64,000 nt of DNA from Nipponacmea schrenckii (lineage: Eukaryota; Mollusca; Gastropoda; Lottiidae): NCBI GenBank assembly GCA_030562195.1, contig CM060200.1, positions 15,066,001 to 15,130,000 of the forward strand. The letters are read 5' to 3'. Below are positions 33,118-45,593 of this stretch, one piece after another; position 1 is the first letter of the stretch, and each line of letters begins with the position of its first letter. Made by a program: the position numbers and the translations under genes. The notes beneath the pieces were generated by a model. That model saw only the letters and a program-made list of their open reading frames with translations. It was not told the DNA's origin and did not search any database.

Positions 33118-34649
33118 TTAACGCTTGTCCAAAGGTAACTCAAGAAATTCATCAGACAATATAAGAGCCAGAACTGATGGTGGACAAGTCTTCGTTGTAA
33201 CAGACTGAGATATGACATAATCCTGATATCTCTGTGGTGGCCGTCTTACCCGGGAAGATCTTTGAGGAAGTTGCTCTTCAAGGACTTCAGATGAAGATGA
33301 ATCACTGCCGTCATCTAGATCATCTGGAGACTCAATCATTGCAGCCGTGGAATCGTGCACATCATTCCTTTCTACAATAACCACTTCACTTTCCTCTTCG
33401 CTTTCCTCAGATTCACGTAAAACAACCGAAACAGGTGTTTTTCTTTCCCTAGGTTTAGGTTGAGGAGGTAATGGTCTATCCTGAGGAGCATCAAACATAA
33501 CAGAACCAATTGGAAGCAAATGATTCCTATGAAGAATTCTTTCCATACCATGACCATCTTCTCTCTTCACCACATATATTGGTATATCCTGATTTGGTTG
33601 ATCCTTAACAAAATATACATTGCTTTCCCATCTATCAGCTATTTTATGCTTACCTTCTTTAAAATGCAACCTTTTAACTAATACCCTATCAGATATGTCT
33701 AAAACAGAATATTTAGCTTTTCTATCATAACCCTTCTTCTGATTACTATGAGCTTTCGAAATTTCAGCAGACGCTAGTTCGTATGCATTCTCTAAAGATT
33801 TTTTTAAATTGGACACATACTTTCCATAACTTTTACTTGATTCCTGGTTGTACAAACCAAACACGACATCGAGTGCGAGGTGAGGCTTCCTACCGAATAA
33901 CAGGAAAAATGGTGAATAACCAGTACTTTCATGTTTTGTACAATTATAAGCATGAACTACGGACGGCATGACTTTTCCAATCATGTTTCTTATTTGGATC
34001 AAGAGTACCTTACATATCAAGAAGAGTCCTGTTTAATCGTTTACAGGTTCCATTGCCACTTGGATGGTATGGTGTTGTTCGTGACTTTCTCATTCCTGAT
34101 AACTGACAAAGTTCCTGAATGATATTATTTTCAAAACTACCTCCTTTATCACTATTTTACAAGGGAAACCATAATGGACAATGAATTGTTCATATAACGC
34201 TTTTGCTGTTGTGTTGGCGGTCATCTTTCGTGTAGCAATAGCTTGTGCATAGCGGGTAAAATGGTCAGTTATCACAAGGATGTAACGATAACCTCCCTTC
34301 GAGTCTTCTAGGCCAAGATAGTCTATACTTACCAATTCCATCGGTTGTGTTGTCTGAATGCTCACAAGTGGAACTCTTAAATTAGTTGGTGTTTTCCTCA
34401 CTAAGCATCTCTGGAAGCTCTGATATATTCATCAACATCTGTTGACATCCTTGGCCAATATACACGTTCCTTTAATAAGGACAATGTCCTTTCTCTACCA
34501 AGGTGACCTACCGCATCATGGCAACCTGTTAAAGCTGTTTTTCTGTCACTAACTGGTAGTACGAGCTGGAAGTTAATTCCTTCAATCGTGGATGTCCTTC
34601 GATATAATGTACCTAATTTAATCTCAAGATGATCAAATTCTCTTAACAA
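33118..34649 (-). pseudogene. pol: Gypsy-B integrase and acidic C-terminal tail
   Basis: 34649-34401: zinc-finger block HDAVGHLGRERTLSLL. 34401-34090: core with the first aspartate (LVSIDYLGLEDSKGGYRY), then a frameshift before the second aspartate (DKGGSFEN in the other frame). At the position of the catalytic glutamate the sequence reads Lys ([11 protein letters not shown]), so the enzyme was inactivated by substitution as well. 34020-33118: an intact 300-codon frame covers MPSVVHAYNCTKHESTGYSP, KVKR-like basic parts and an acidic tail with SSRVRRPPQRYQDYV, ending at 33118. Confidence 0.87.
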
Positions 34650-35210
34650 GGTTGCTTCTTCCTGACAGCTTGGTTTGTTCTTAAGCTTCTCCTTTTCAAC
34701 ACAGCCTCATGAATTGGACCAATTATTGTATCCTCGATCTGCTTTCTTTTCCAATCGATGACGTCTGCTGGGAAAGAATCAATTGATGAGAGGTCTGGAA
34801 CAATCTGAGTTGCTAAACAAGTCACCAATCCCTCGTCCACAGTAAAATCATGCAAAGCTTTAATTATGTCATGAGATATTTCCCTAAAATTGGTATCTTC
34901 AACTTCAGGAATCCTTGACAGCCAATCTGCATTATGCATTCTTGGTCGATATTTTATGTTGAAATTATAATTGGCTAATTCAGCTAACCAGCGATGTCCT
35001 GTGGCATCCAACTTGGCACTCAGACTTTGTCAAACCTCTACTTGCATATGCTATTACCTTTTCCTTATTATCCTGAAGTTGGTACAATACTGCACCTAAT
35101 CCATGCCCACTTGCGTCAATATGCAAAATGAAAGGTTATCTAAAATCAGCATAAGCCAATACAGGTGGTGAAACTAAAGCTTGCTTAAGCTTCTGAAATG
35201 CAAAATCTTG
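34643..35210 (-). pseudogene. pol: Gypsy-B RNase H and linker
   Basis: It has the RNase H-like end block ([19 protein letters not shown], then NADWLSRI), in which the DWLSR motif is the classic Gypsy signature. The N-terminal half of RNase H (about 35210-35012) is readable only in other frames. A linker of about 80 codons leads to the integrase. Confidence 0.8.
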
Positions 35211-35214
35211 CTCT

Positions 35215-36991
35215 TCACCCCATTTCCATTCTGATGCTGAAGACTGAGACCTTTACCTTCCTTCCCCTCTTCTTAGAAACTGAGCCACCAGATAATAGTT
35301 TATTCATTGGCTTAGCTATTACTGAAAAATTCTTCACAAAACGACGATAATAGCCTACAAAGCCAAGAAATCTTCGTAGTTCTTCTTGGTTAGTTGGAAC
35401 GTTCCAATATCTGACTTTATCAATCTTGGCAGGATCAGTTTTAATCCCTTCAACAGAAACTATGTGACCTAAATACTTTACTTCATTCTGCAGAAATTTG
35501 CATTTTGCAGGAGCTAATTTCAAACCACAGTTTTTGAAACATTGAAATACTTTCCCTAGACGTTCTAAATGCTGATCATAAGAAGAAGAAAATACAATAA
35601 CATCATCAAGATAGATCATACATATACCGAAAATCGCCTAAACATTCTTCCATCAATCGTTAATAGGTTGCAGGAGGGTTGGTGAGACCAAACGACATCC
35701 TATTGTACTCATAAAAACCAAGCGGGCCAACCGTAAACGCTGTCTTTTGCTTGTCGCTCTCTTTTACTGCACACTGGTGATATCCGGATTTCATATCAAG
35801 TACAGAGAAATTTCGACTTCCAGCCATATCTCCAGTATCTCTTCGATTCGCGGCAAAGCATAAGCGTTCATTACAGTTCAGGAATTTAAGTGACGATAAT
35901 CCACACACAGTCGAAGCGATCCATCTTTCTTTCTAATAAGTACAATGTTTGAAGCAAATGGACTCTTTTACTTACGAATAATACCTCCAGCTAACAATTC
36001 CTTTAGATGATTTTCAACTTCCTGGTACATTGATGGTGGAATCCGACGAGATTTATGTTTAAAAGGGGTTTCATCCTGTAACTGTATATTATGTTCCACC
36101 AGGTTGGTGCAACCAACATCTGTATCACCACCAGAAAATATTGAAGACCATCCTCTAATAAAGTCTTTCATACCAGCAATTTGTTGTTCTGTTAGGGTTG
36201 AATTTGATATACTTACCTTTTCTAAAATTATGTCAGAATGAGACTTTTCTTCACTAGTTGGATCAATAGAAGGGATGTTGTCTACTACCGTAACAGATTG
36301 TATCTCACAAATAACAGCTCGAGGTTGAATAGTTATAGGATATGACGACAAGTTAGATATTCTGATGTTAACTGATGTTGGGATTACAGTCAACTACAAC
36401 AGGAGATACCTCCAATGAACTTGGTAACCTCCACTGAACTTGCTAACCTAGATGACGAACTGTATTGACAAAGTGCGGTTCCTGAGGGCAATGAATACTT
36501 ACCATCAATATATCCAACAATTACTTGTTACTATTAAGCAAAATAGAGTTTCGCTCAGCACATTTTACCACAGGAAACTTGTCAGTCCTTCTTTGTTGAA
36601 TCCTCAAACAGTTAAAAGTCATCAACCACGGTTTCTCCAAAACAAGTTTCTTATAATGCTGTCCATATTGCTCTATGGCAGAATTCATTAAATGGTGAAG
36701 CATATTGGTACCCAATAAAACAGGTGTCATCTGACTGAAAGGAGTATCTGGTACAATAAGAAATATACACGATATAGATTCTCTCTGAATTTTTGGCACG
36801 GAAACTTCACATTCAACAATACCCAAATAAGGCAGTTTTGTTCCACCTGCACTTTCAAGATTAATAACAGTATCTAACTTCTGAAGAGGACAATCCTTCT
36901 CAAGATGTTTCTCATAAAACAATTGTGTTATGGTAGAAACTTGAGAACCAGTATCTAGTAAAGATAGTGTTCTCACATTGTTAACGCTCAA
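35215..36991 (-). pseudogene. pol: Gypsy-B protease and reverse transcriptase
   Basis: Protease: LLDTGSQVSTITQLFYEKH (aspartic DTGS motif), 36991-36521. A linker of 141 codons (36393-35968) ends PPSMYQEVENHLKELLAGG, the RT entry. RT: SVLDMKSGYHQCAV, AFTVGPLGFYEYNRMSFGLT, then MIYLDDVIVFSSSYDQHL with the intact YLDD catalytic box, and FLGFVGYYRRFVKNFS of the thumb. Frameshifts at about 36500, 35940 and 35640. Confidence 0.88.
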
Positions 36992-37053
36992 AGCAGCGCT
37001 GTTACTTTGACCAATGATATTATCTATAGGGCACTGAACTTCTACCTCGTCTA

Positions 37054-37870
37054 TTATCTGCCCTTTGACATAGACGTCTTGGAGTTTAACATTTGATTTG
37101 ATTTTGATAACTTAACCCTACAACCTGATCTTACATGACCTTTCTGATGACATCGGAAACAAATGACTTCATCACTATCAACATCATCTGGTTTCTGCTT
37201 TGCTTGGGTTTCTGTATGTCGATTTTCCTTTAATTCCTTGACATCCTTTTGAAGGGTGGACAATGTACAAGTTACCTTAGCTAATATTGCCTTTAAATCA
37301 TCGTCCTCGACAACCATTCTAATTCTAGCTGTCTTACTATTTTAAAATCTCAGCTTCAATTTTTCTCACTTCTATTAATAGATCATCAAATTCTATGTGC
37401 TGATCTTATTTTTAAATTGTCATGGAGACCAGTGAAAAATCTGGTTCTGAGCATACCACGACATGCTTCGCGAGCTACATCTCTTCTGACGGCTTTATTC
37501 AAAAGATCTTCGATGCGATAACCCCATTCTGCAACAGTTTCCTTTGGCCTTTGAGTAGATGAGTAGAATTCTGCAAGTAAGTCTTGTGTTTCCTCCACTC
37601 TTCCAAAAATACCAGTCAGTTTTCTAATAAGTTGATTCACATCAATGTCATGTCCTAAATTCATCGCAACCTTACCTGCCTCACCTCTCAGGGACTTAAG
37701 AATAGCATGGCGTTTGATATCTTCATTTATAGATGTGGTCATTAATTCTTCTACTTCAAACTTCCATACTTCAAAAGTAACATCTGACTTAGATGAGCTA
37801 TCACCAGAGAAGAATGATACCTTTGGAGGATTTCCAATACTAGTCGTAACTGTTGATATCTTACTTCTCT
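37054..37870 (-). pseudogene. gag: Gypsy-B gag with zinc knuckle
   Basis: 37870-37743 has the conserved gag entry PKVSFFSGDSSSKSD. 37742-37386 continues the capsid-like helical region (LKSLRGEAGKVAMNLG, VAEWGYRIEDLLNKA). After a break 37317-37054 has a Lys/Glu-rich stretch and the knuckle CFRCHQKGHVRSGC (Cys-x2-Cys-x4-His-x4-Cys), which binds RNA. Two frame breaks separate the pieces. Confidence 0.82.
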
Positions 37871-37884
37871 ACACTACTAACATT

Positions 37885-40215
37885 TTTATACGCCCACATG
37901 AAATGGGGGCGTATATTGTCGTCACCCATGTCCGTCCGTCCGTCCACAATTACTCGTAAACACTCTACAATGTGCAATTCTTGACGGATTTAGATGAAAC
38001 TTGATATGAGTGTTTATGATCACGCAATGGTGAACCCTATTGAAAATCAGCGAAATTGGAAAAAATTTAGTATGAGTTTTTGCCCGTGTTCTTGAATGGC
38101 TCGTAAACACTCTACAATGTGCAATTCTTGTCTGATTTTGATGAAACTTGGTGTGAGAGTATGTTATAACTCAAGGATAAACCCTATTGAAAATTAGCAA
38201 AATCGAAAAACATTTAGTATGAGTTATTGAGTGGCAAATTAAAAATTTGCCACTCTTTGTTTTCATTAGACTTTTTTTTTTCGGGAAGCTCCCTAGCCCA
38301 ACTCGAAAATGGTATAGAAATTTGGTTTGAAAAATACGATAAGATAGGCACTGGAATAGAAAATGAATATATAAAACTAAAATTTTTACGCTTCAGTAGT
38401 TAGTAATTGCATAAAAATAATATGCATAATTGCATAACTTTGTTGCTAATTATCCGATCGCTTTGAAAATTACAGAATATAGAGAAGTTGCCTATAGATT
38501 TAAAACCGCATCATAAAAAAATGTCTACCACTTCCGGTTCTTCCGTGAGAACTTCCGGTTTTTTAGAACGTTGGTTCACCCAGCTTCCGGTGTATGTAAG
38601 AAATCAGTACAAAAGCTATACATATATACTATCAGGCATAATTAGAACCTTTTTAGAATAAAAAATCCAAACCGGAAGTGATACTTTATGTGTCATCACA
38701 GAACGGTAACATTCAGCAAAATTTTAATAAGTCCGCTAATTTTTATCCGATTTGTCCGATTTTGGTGTTTTTCGAAACCTTGTTACTTTATCTAAAACTT
38801 GTTGGGAACAGAATTTTGATTTTCAAATTTAAATTTTTTTAATGCCCGATTGAATTTTTTTGAAAATTGAAAAGGCCAAATCAAATACCTTGACCTTCAA
38901 TGACCCTGAATTTTTGCAAGTAGAATGTTCTTGATCTAAGCTATCCATACATATGCCTATTATGATCGACAACAATTTTTTTGGTACCCGTTTTAGTTTT
39001 TTGAAAATTCACAAGGCTATATCAAATGACCTTGACCTTCAATGACCATGAATTTTAAAACCGCATCATAAAAATTTTGTTATCACCCAAGGATGAAGCC
39101 TATTGAAAACCAGTAAAATCGAAAACAATTTTATATCAGTTATTGCCCTTGTTTTTTAAAACGCGTTCAATTTTTGGCTTTAAAACACTCTACAAAGTAC
39201 AGTTATTGACCGATTTTGACAAAACTTGTTGAAATAGTTTAATATCACCCAAGGATGAACCCTTTTGACAATAGAAACTAGCGAAATATATTTAATACGA
39301 ATAATTGCCCTTGTTCTATAAAATGTGTTAGATTTTTGCCTTGTAAACACTCTACAAGTCACAATTCTTGAGTGATTTTGACGTAACTTGGCATGAGTAT
39401 TTGTAATCACCTAAGGATGAACCCTATTGAAATTCAGTTAAATCGAAAAATATTTCGTATTAGTAATTGCCCTTGTTTTTGAAAACGCATTCAGTTTTAG
39501 CTTGTAAACACTCTTAAAACAATTCTTAATGGATTTTGATAAAACTTGGCTTGAGTATTTGTTTTTACCCAAGGATGAACCTCATTGAAAATCAAATAAA
39601 TCGAAATATATTTAATGCCAGTAAGTGGCCTTGTGTTTGAAAACGCGTTTAACATTTTGGCTAATAAACACTCTAGAAGGTACAATTAATGACCAATGTT
39701 GACAAAACTCACTGAAATTGTTGGATATTGCAAGGGATGAGCCTAATTGAAAATTAAAAATATCAAAATATATCTTATATGAGTTCTTGCCCTTGCTCTT
39801 GAGTGGCTCGTACACACTCTACAACGTGCAATTCTTTACTGATTTTGTTGAAACTTGGTGTGAGAGTTTGTTATAACTCAAGGATAAACCCTATTGAAAA
39901 TCAGCGAAATCAAAAAACATTTAGTATGAGTTATTGCCCTTGTTCTTGAAAACGCGTTCAATTTTAGCTTGTAAACACTCTAGAGAGAACAATTCTTAAT
40001 GGATTTTGATGAAACTTGGCTTGAGTATTTGCTATCACCTAAGAATGAAGCCTATTGAAAACCAGTTAAATCGAAAAAAAATTATTGTCGAAAAAAATTT
40101 AGTGTCAGTTATTGCCCTTGTTTTTGAAAGCGTGTTCAATTTTTGGCATGTAAACACTCTACAAAGAACAGTTATTGACCGATTTTGACAAAACTTGCTG
40201 AAATTGTTTAATATT
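37885..40215 (+). repeat. Pearl-like array 2: header and about nine ~155-bp units
   Basis: Header TACGCCCACATGAAATGGG with GTCCGTCCGTCC, as at 1503, followed by units carrying GTAAACACTCTACAA, GATGAAACTTGG and AAGGATGAACCCTATTGA. Unit starts lie near 37948, 38096, 39175, 39339, 39500, 39660, 39805, 39967 and 40145. The array is interrupted between the second and third units by repeat D copy 2. Its core sequence differs from that of array 1 although header and period match, so these are two subfamilies. Confidence 0.82.
38229..39069 (+). repeat. Dispersed repeat D, copy 2, inverted relative to copy 1
   Basis: It starts with the hairpin GAGTGGCAAATT...AATTTGCCACTC (38229-38255), then GGGAAGCTCCCTAGCCCAA, the CTTCCGGT/ACCGGAAG blocks and TGACCTTCAATGACC. 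It ends near AAACCGCATCATAAAAA, a motif also found internally at 38500. It sits cleanly inside the core-repeat array. Confidence 0.8.
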
Positions 40216-40421
40216 GTGTGACAAAGCACTTGTCAATATAACCCTTTTTAGTAATGTGGCCGTAGTCTGATGCGATAAGGTCCCGCCTTAAATGATGATA
40301 ACTCGTTTTCAAAAATATATTGTTTAATGCTTCACGTTGTGTGTTTTTTTAAAAAGTTCTAAATATCATGAGCCTTTATAAGCCAAGAAGATAATGCCAA
40401 GTAATAAGCCTTAAGGTAGCC
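40216..40421. other. Sequence adjoining the gap, nothing recognised
   Basis: About 200 bp of unassigned sequence between the core-repeat array and the run of N. Confidence 0.5.
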
Positions 40422-40921
40422 NNNNNNNNNNNNNNNNNNNNNNNNNNNNNNNNNNNNNNNNNNNNNNNNNNNNNNNNNNNNNNNNNNNNNNNNNNNNNNN
40501 NNNNNNNNNNNNNNNNNNNNNNNNNNNNNNNNNNNNNNNNNNNNNNNNNNNNNNNNNNNNNNNNNNNNNNNNNNNNNNNNNNNNNNNNNNNNNNNNNNNN
40601 NNNNNNNNNNNNNNNNNNNNNNNNNNNNNNNNNNNNNNNNNNNNNNNNNNNNNNNNNNNNNNNNNNNNNNNNNNNNNNNNNNNNNNNNNNNNNNNNNNNN
40701 NNNNNNNNNNNNNNNNNNNNNNNNNNNNNNNNNNNNNNNNNNNNNNNNNNNNNNNNNNNNNNNNNNNNNNNNNNNNNNNNNNNNNNNNNNNNNNNNNNNN
40801 NNNNNNNNNNNNNNNNNNNNNNNNNNNNNNNNNNNNNNNNNNNNNNNNNNNNNNNNNNNNNNNNNNNNNNNNNNNNNNNNNNNNNNNNNNNNNNNNNNNN
40901 NNNNNNNNNNNNNNNNNNNNN
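40422..40921. other. Assembly gap of 500 N
   Basis: Exactly 500 undetermined bases. The round number suggests a fixed-size scaffold gap, so real distance and orientation across it are uncertain. Confidence 1.
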
Positions 40922-41163
40922 TATCCCAATTTTTTTTTTTTAAGCCATGGCCCCAGAGAGCTTCCGTAATTTATAGCAGCGCAATAAGTAACATTGTTTT
41001 TAATTGGCAATGAATCGATTGAACCACTGGACGCCATCTTAATTTTCCCGCCGTTGTTATTCACAGAGGGCGCTACGTTCGCCGTGTGACCAAATTCCTT
41101 ATTAGAAGAGTCGAAGTGACGCTTCTTGTTACTGTTTATTCTATGCCTATATATTTGAATTCT
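40922..41163. other. Unassigned sequence between the gap and the nested stack
   Basis: No gene is supported. The minus-strand frame shown by translation here runs through the N block and is meaningless. Confidence 0.5.
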
Positions 41164-41872
41164 TACGGAGCCCCTAACACGCAGTGTAAATATTTTTTTT
41201 ATTATTTCGTTTAATGATAATAGTCAAATTAATTCGTAAGCGATCAAGTACATGACGCAAAAACCATTTATCATTACAAAGTACAATTAGTTTTAAAATA
41301 CACAAGTACATGTGTATAAAATGGACAGATTCATCTTTCTGCGATCAAGTACATGACCACAAAAACCAAGGAATAGACAAGTACATCTGCATGAGACGAT
41401 CAGAAATCAAAACATACATATACCCTCAAAAAAAAAAAAAAAAAAAAAAAAGAAGAAGAAAAAAAAAAAAGAATTGCCAAAGCGTCAGTGCATGTGCTGC
41501 GAGCGGGCTACCCAACCCTACCCCGTTTTATGTTCTTATTTTTCTATGGAGGGGGAGGTAGGATTTGTCCATGCTCAAGACCAGCTTTAAGGATGTTTAC
41601 TCATCCCCCGACAGTAATAATTTAGATTTTCAAAATGGTTCAAGTTAGGCCAAAATAGAATTGTTGGTGGTGATATACCTGTGAGAAAGGGAAAAAGAAA
41701 ATTAATAAATTACTTAAATCATTAAATCATGGAGAAACACAATTGTTAAGATAGCCATCAGCAAGTAAGCCTATAGTTGGTGAAAAGAATACCTGTGTAA
41801 CAGGAAGTAGTTTATGTTAATGAAAGATTACCAAGAATCATCCTTCGAAAAGTCTTAAAATCTGATGCTGAT

Positions 41873-44599
41873 TTAAAATTTTTCGTCTAGACCATTCCAT
41901 AAAATTGATCCTTTGTATTTAATACTTTGTTTAATCAAATTGATTCGTGGTTTTTGCACCACAAGTTTTGAATTTATGCTAGAATAAGGCGTCTGTTTAT
42001 AGTTAAAGAGGCTTGAAAGGTAGGAAGGAGACAAGTTGTTCGGAGTTTTATACATAAATTTATACGAATTAAAATTATGCCTGGTTTTAATGTAAAAAAT
42101 ATTAAGCCTTTTAAGATTCAGTGACAAATCAGTATTATACTTAGAACCAAGAATTAATTTAAAAGCAATTTTTTGTTGCCTGTGTAAAATATCGGCCGAT
42201 GCAATGTCGTGCGAATCCCAAATAGTTGAACAGTAATCCAAATATGGTTGAAAGTGACATTAATAAAAAATAGATCTATATTTTTCAGGCATGATCTTTC
42301 TTAATTGTCGCAGTTGAAATAACTTAGTATTTAAAATTTTAGCAACGAACTTTACGTGCGGAGTCCATGAGAGATTTCGATTCACAGTAACACCCAGTAA
42401 TTTAAAGTTTTCAACTTGTTCAATAAATTGATTATTAAGTTCAATTGATAAATCTGTTGAATATTTTCTTTTTTGAGAAGTTCTAATTAACATACATTTG
42501 GTTTTATTTTCATTTAAAATCATGACATTAAAGGAACACCAGTTTAAGATTGCATCAGTATCTTCTTGCAATTTTAATTGTATGTCAGTAACCGATTTAC
42601 CAGAAGTATAAATCGTAGTATCATCCGCAAAAAGATCACAGTTAGAGTTAATATGCAATGGCAAATCATTAATATAAAGATTAAACAACAAGGGACCTAA
42701 AATTGATCCTTGTGGTACTCCATACTTTATACTGCGAGAAGACGAAAGAGTTCCATTGACGTAACAACGCTGAGTACGATTCGACAAGTAACAATTTATG
42801 AAGGTTATTAATGCATTCGAAAAATTGTATAGTTTTAGTTTTTCAATAATTATCTCATGGGAAATCAAATCAAATGCTTTTGTAAAATCAAAGAAAATAG
42901 AACCAACCATAAGATTATTATTTACTGCATCATAAACGTTTTCAATTATGTTAGTCAGAGCTGTTTGACAAGAACTATTAGACCTAAAACCGGATTGGTG
43001 CGAATACAATAACTTATTATTATTTAAGAAATTATTTATATGTTTTGAATAATGTCTTTCAAGTGGTTTAGATACACTAGATAATACAGAAATTGGTCTA
43101 TAATTATTAGGATCAGATTTAGCGCCGGATTTATACAGTGGTAAACTTTTGCTTCTTTGAATTTATCAGGAAATATATATTTGCATCAATGCATAGATTA
43201 TATAAAAGCACCATATTTTTGAAATAGGGGATTTAATTTATCTAAACCAGCACTTTTGGTTGCATTTAACGATGACAACTGTTTAAAAACTTCATATTTG
43301 TTAATGTAGGGAATCGAACATTCTTCATTAGAATTTAACTTAGAAGTGACAAATTCTTCTATTTTATTGACGTAATAACTTTTATCAATATTTCTATTAA
43401 CATGCTTTTGATTAATCAATTTGGATGCAATATTTGAAAAATGATCATTGACTACCTTGGGTTCTAAAGGAATCAGATTAGTTAAATTATTAGTCTTATT
43501 AGTTAAGGAGTTGATAAGTTTCCAGATATGTTTTGAGTTTTTCTGATCTGAAGCAAGTTTTATGTTAAACTGCTTTTTGGCTTTATCGATCATTTTAATG
43601 ACCAAATTTGTACACTTCCGATATTCCTCATCTTTGCCTTTCTTTTTCAAACCGTCTCTTATGCGCATTAATTTTACAATTTCAGAGTCTGACCAGGGTG
43701 ACTTTATTTCATTTTTGACACGTTTTAACTTTAATGGTGCATGGGTATCAATTATTGGCTGGATAATATTATACCAAGATTCTAACACAATATTGGGGTC
43801 AGATTTAGTATAAATTTTATCAAAAGGAGCTGTAGCAAGATCATTATTAAATAAACCCACATCAAAATGTTTCATACTCCGGTAGTAAATATAAACATGC
43901 TTAGGTTTTGGAATATGTGTGCCTTTTTTATTCCAGGTAATACAAGTTGGGTAGTGATCAGATAAACCATATACCGGGACATTAACTTCAGTTATATTAC
44001 CTTCATTAGAAACGATAACATGATCAATGATAGTGGAAGATGTTTTAGTTACTCGAGTAGGAACTTTTATAATTTGTTTTAAACTATATAAAGACAGTAA
44101 ATTATTCCAATTTGAATTTTTTCCATTTGACATATCAATATTAATATCACCTAACACAATAATTTCTTTGTTTTCGTTCCAAACCTTTTCAGTCATTTTA
44201 GCAAATGAGTCTAACCAGCATTTATTAGAATTCGGGTGCCTATAAATGCAACATAATATTAATAAGGGTTTATGTTTAGTGAGATTTATTTCAATCCAAA
44301 TTGCTTCTATATCAAGAGATTTGGGATTCTAAATCTTCCCGTCTCCTACAATTTAAATGTTCTTTAACAAAAAGTAGAAGTCCAGCTGAACTAATATTAC
44401 ACTTATTTTTTCTAAATGGCATGTGAAAACCTGGAGTACTGAAATATTTGGTTGGTACAAACGACTTTAGGGGAGTTTTAGTTAAACCAAAAATGTCAAA
44501 ATTTGAAATAAGTTGGCAAATTTGAGTCTTTTTATTTACCGCATGGCAAACATTTAAGTAACCAATATAAAGACCCCGCTCTTTTAAAAAGTTATACAT
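41873..44599 (-). pseudogene. LINE-A ORF2: endonuclease and reverse transcriptase
   Basis: 44599-44312 and 44196-43198: AP endonuclease (GYLNVCHAVNKKTQICQLIS, VLGDINIDMS, TSSTIIDHVIVSN, GLSDHYPTCITW) reading through into the RT entry (KPW-like linker, LNATKSAGLDKLNPLF). 43009-42260: RT core (QSGFRSNSSCQTAL, FFDFTKAFDLISHEI, GVPQGSILGPLLFNLYINDL, CDLFADDTTIY). 42241-41873: C-terminal region ending in a stop at 41873. Relative to LINE-B it lacks about 27 bp near 43190 and has independent frameshifts near 44300 and 43150, but retains the endonuclease-RT junction that LINE-B lost. Confidence 0.9.
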
Positions 44600-45593
44600 A
44601 TTATATGGTTTAAAACAATTAGTAAGATAGACGTCTGGCTGTTGCTGAAATTGAATTTAAAATGCAATTTAATGCCTGTGGGTTATACATGAAAGGATAA
44701 ATAAAAGGATTAGATTTTCTGTTCTGTCTGACAACCGAATCTACAATGATATGAGATAAAATATTAGTTCCAAAATTATTTAAATGAACACCATCTTGCA
44801 CCAAAACTTCACGAGGGGACCTACAAATGAAAGAATCGTAAATATTAATATAATGACATCTATTGTCATGACAAAACTGCCGTAGAAAATAGTTAAAATT
44901 TTTGGCACCGCATCTGGAAATTAAAAGGGTTAATTCGAGGGATTACAGAACATATAAAAATATTAATATCGTTATAGTTAGTTAGCAGTTCCTTCAATAA
45001 ATTCTTATAGTCATTTACACATTGTTGAAAAGTTGCTAATTTCTTGCTTATGTCATTTCCCCCGACAGAGAGCACAATGTTTTTGATAGACGTAGCTTCA
45101 CCAAGTAATTGTAATAATCTCGGTTTAAGTTCGCTAATTGTCGATCCACTGTTGGTATCGATGACACATAATTGTCCTAAGTTGTCTGATAGTCGTAACG
45201 AAGAAAGGGACTTCACGAGAGAACTTCCAATGACTAAGGTTTCGGCACACGCGATGGATCTTTGAATGGGCCGAGTTTGTAAAATCATGAGTTTTCTTAA
45301 TGGCTTTAGTTGACTTCTTAAGGTTTTGCTTCTTTATAAGTTCATTAAAATTTATCAAAATTTATAGGTTGAGTAGGTTTAACAGTGGGAACTGGAACTG
45401 GTATCGGACCCGAGACCGCATATAGTTTCTTGGTTAAGTCATTGATTTGATCCGAGAGTCGCAAAATTTCAATAAACCTTTTCGCGATTAATTTCGCGCA
45501 AGGCATCATGGGATACCGGAAATGTAAACAAACCGAGCGGAATTACCAATGTCATAGCAGACGAAACAACCTTACGTTACTTAAAATTTTCAA

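Larger units (their letters stand above)
33118..37870 (-). mobile_element. Gypsy-B: decayed Ty3/Gypsy retrotransposon
   Basis: Gag, protease, RT, RNase H and integrase occur in the normal order on the minus strand over 4.75 kb, with about ten breaks. No LTRs, primer-binding site or polypurine tract are recognisable. On each side it is bounded by other repeats (D copy 1 at the 3' end, a pearl-like array at the 5' end). The ends have probably been lost or overwritten. Confidence 0.9.

Noticed and set aside
31590..39069. Gypsy-B plus repeat D read as one large element with ~1-kb terminal inverted repeats
   Set aside because: Copy 2 of repeat D interrupts a core-repeat array rather than bounding Gypsy-B, and copy 1 has an extra unit; they are independent insertions.
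40408..40421. CTTAAGGTAGCC next to the gap, identical to the core of the 28S rRNA R2 insertion site
   Set aside because: Only about 12 bases match; the preceding sequence is not 28S rRNA and the following bases are N, so chance is the simplest explanation.
40411..41064. Minus-strand 217-codon frame across the gap
   Set aside because: Almost all codons are N; it is an artefact.
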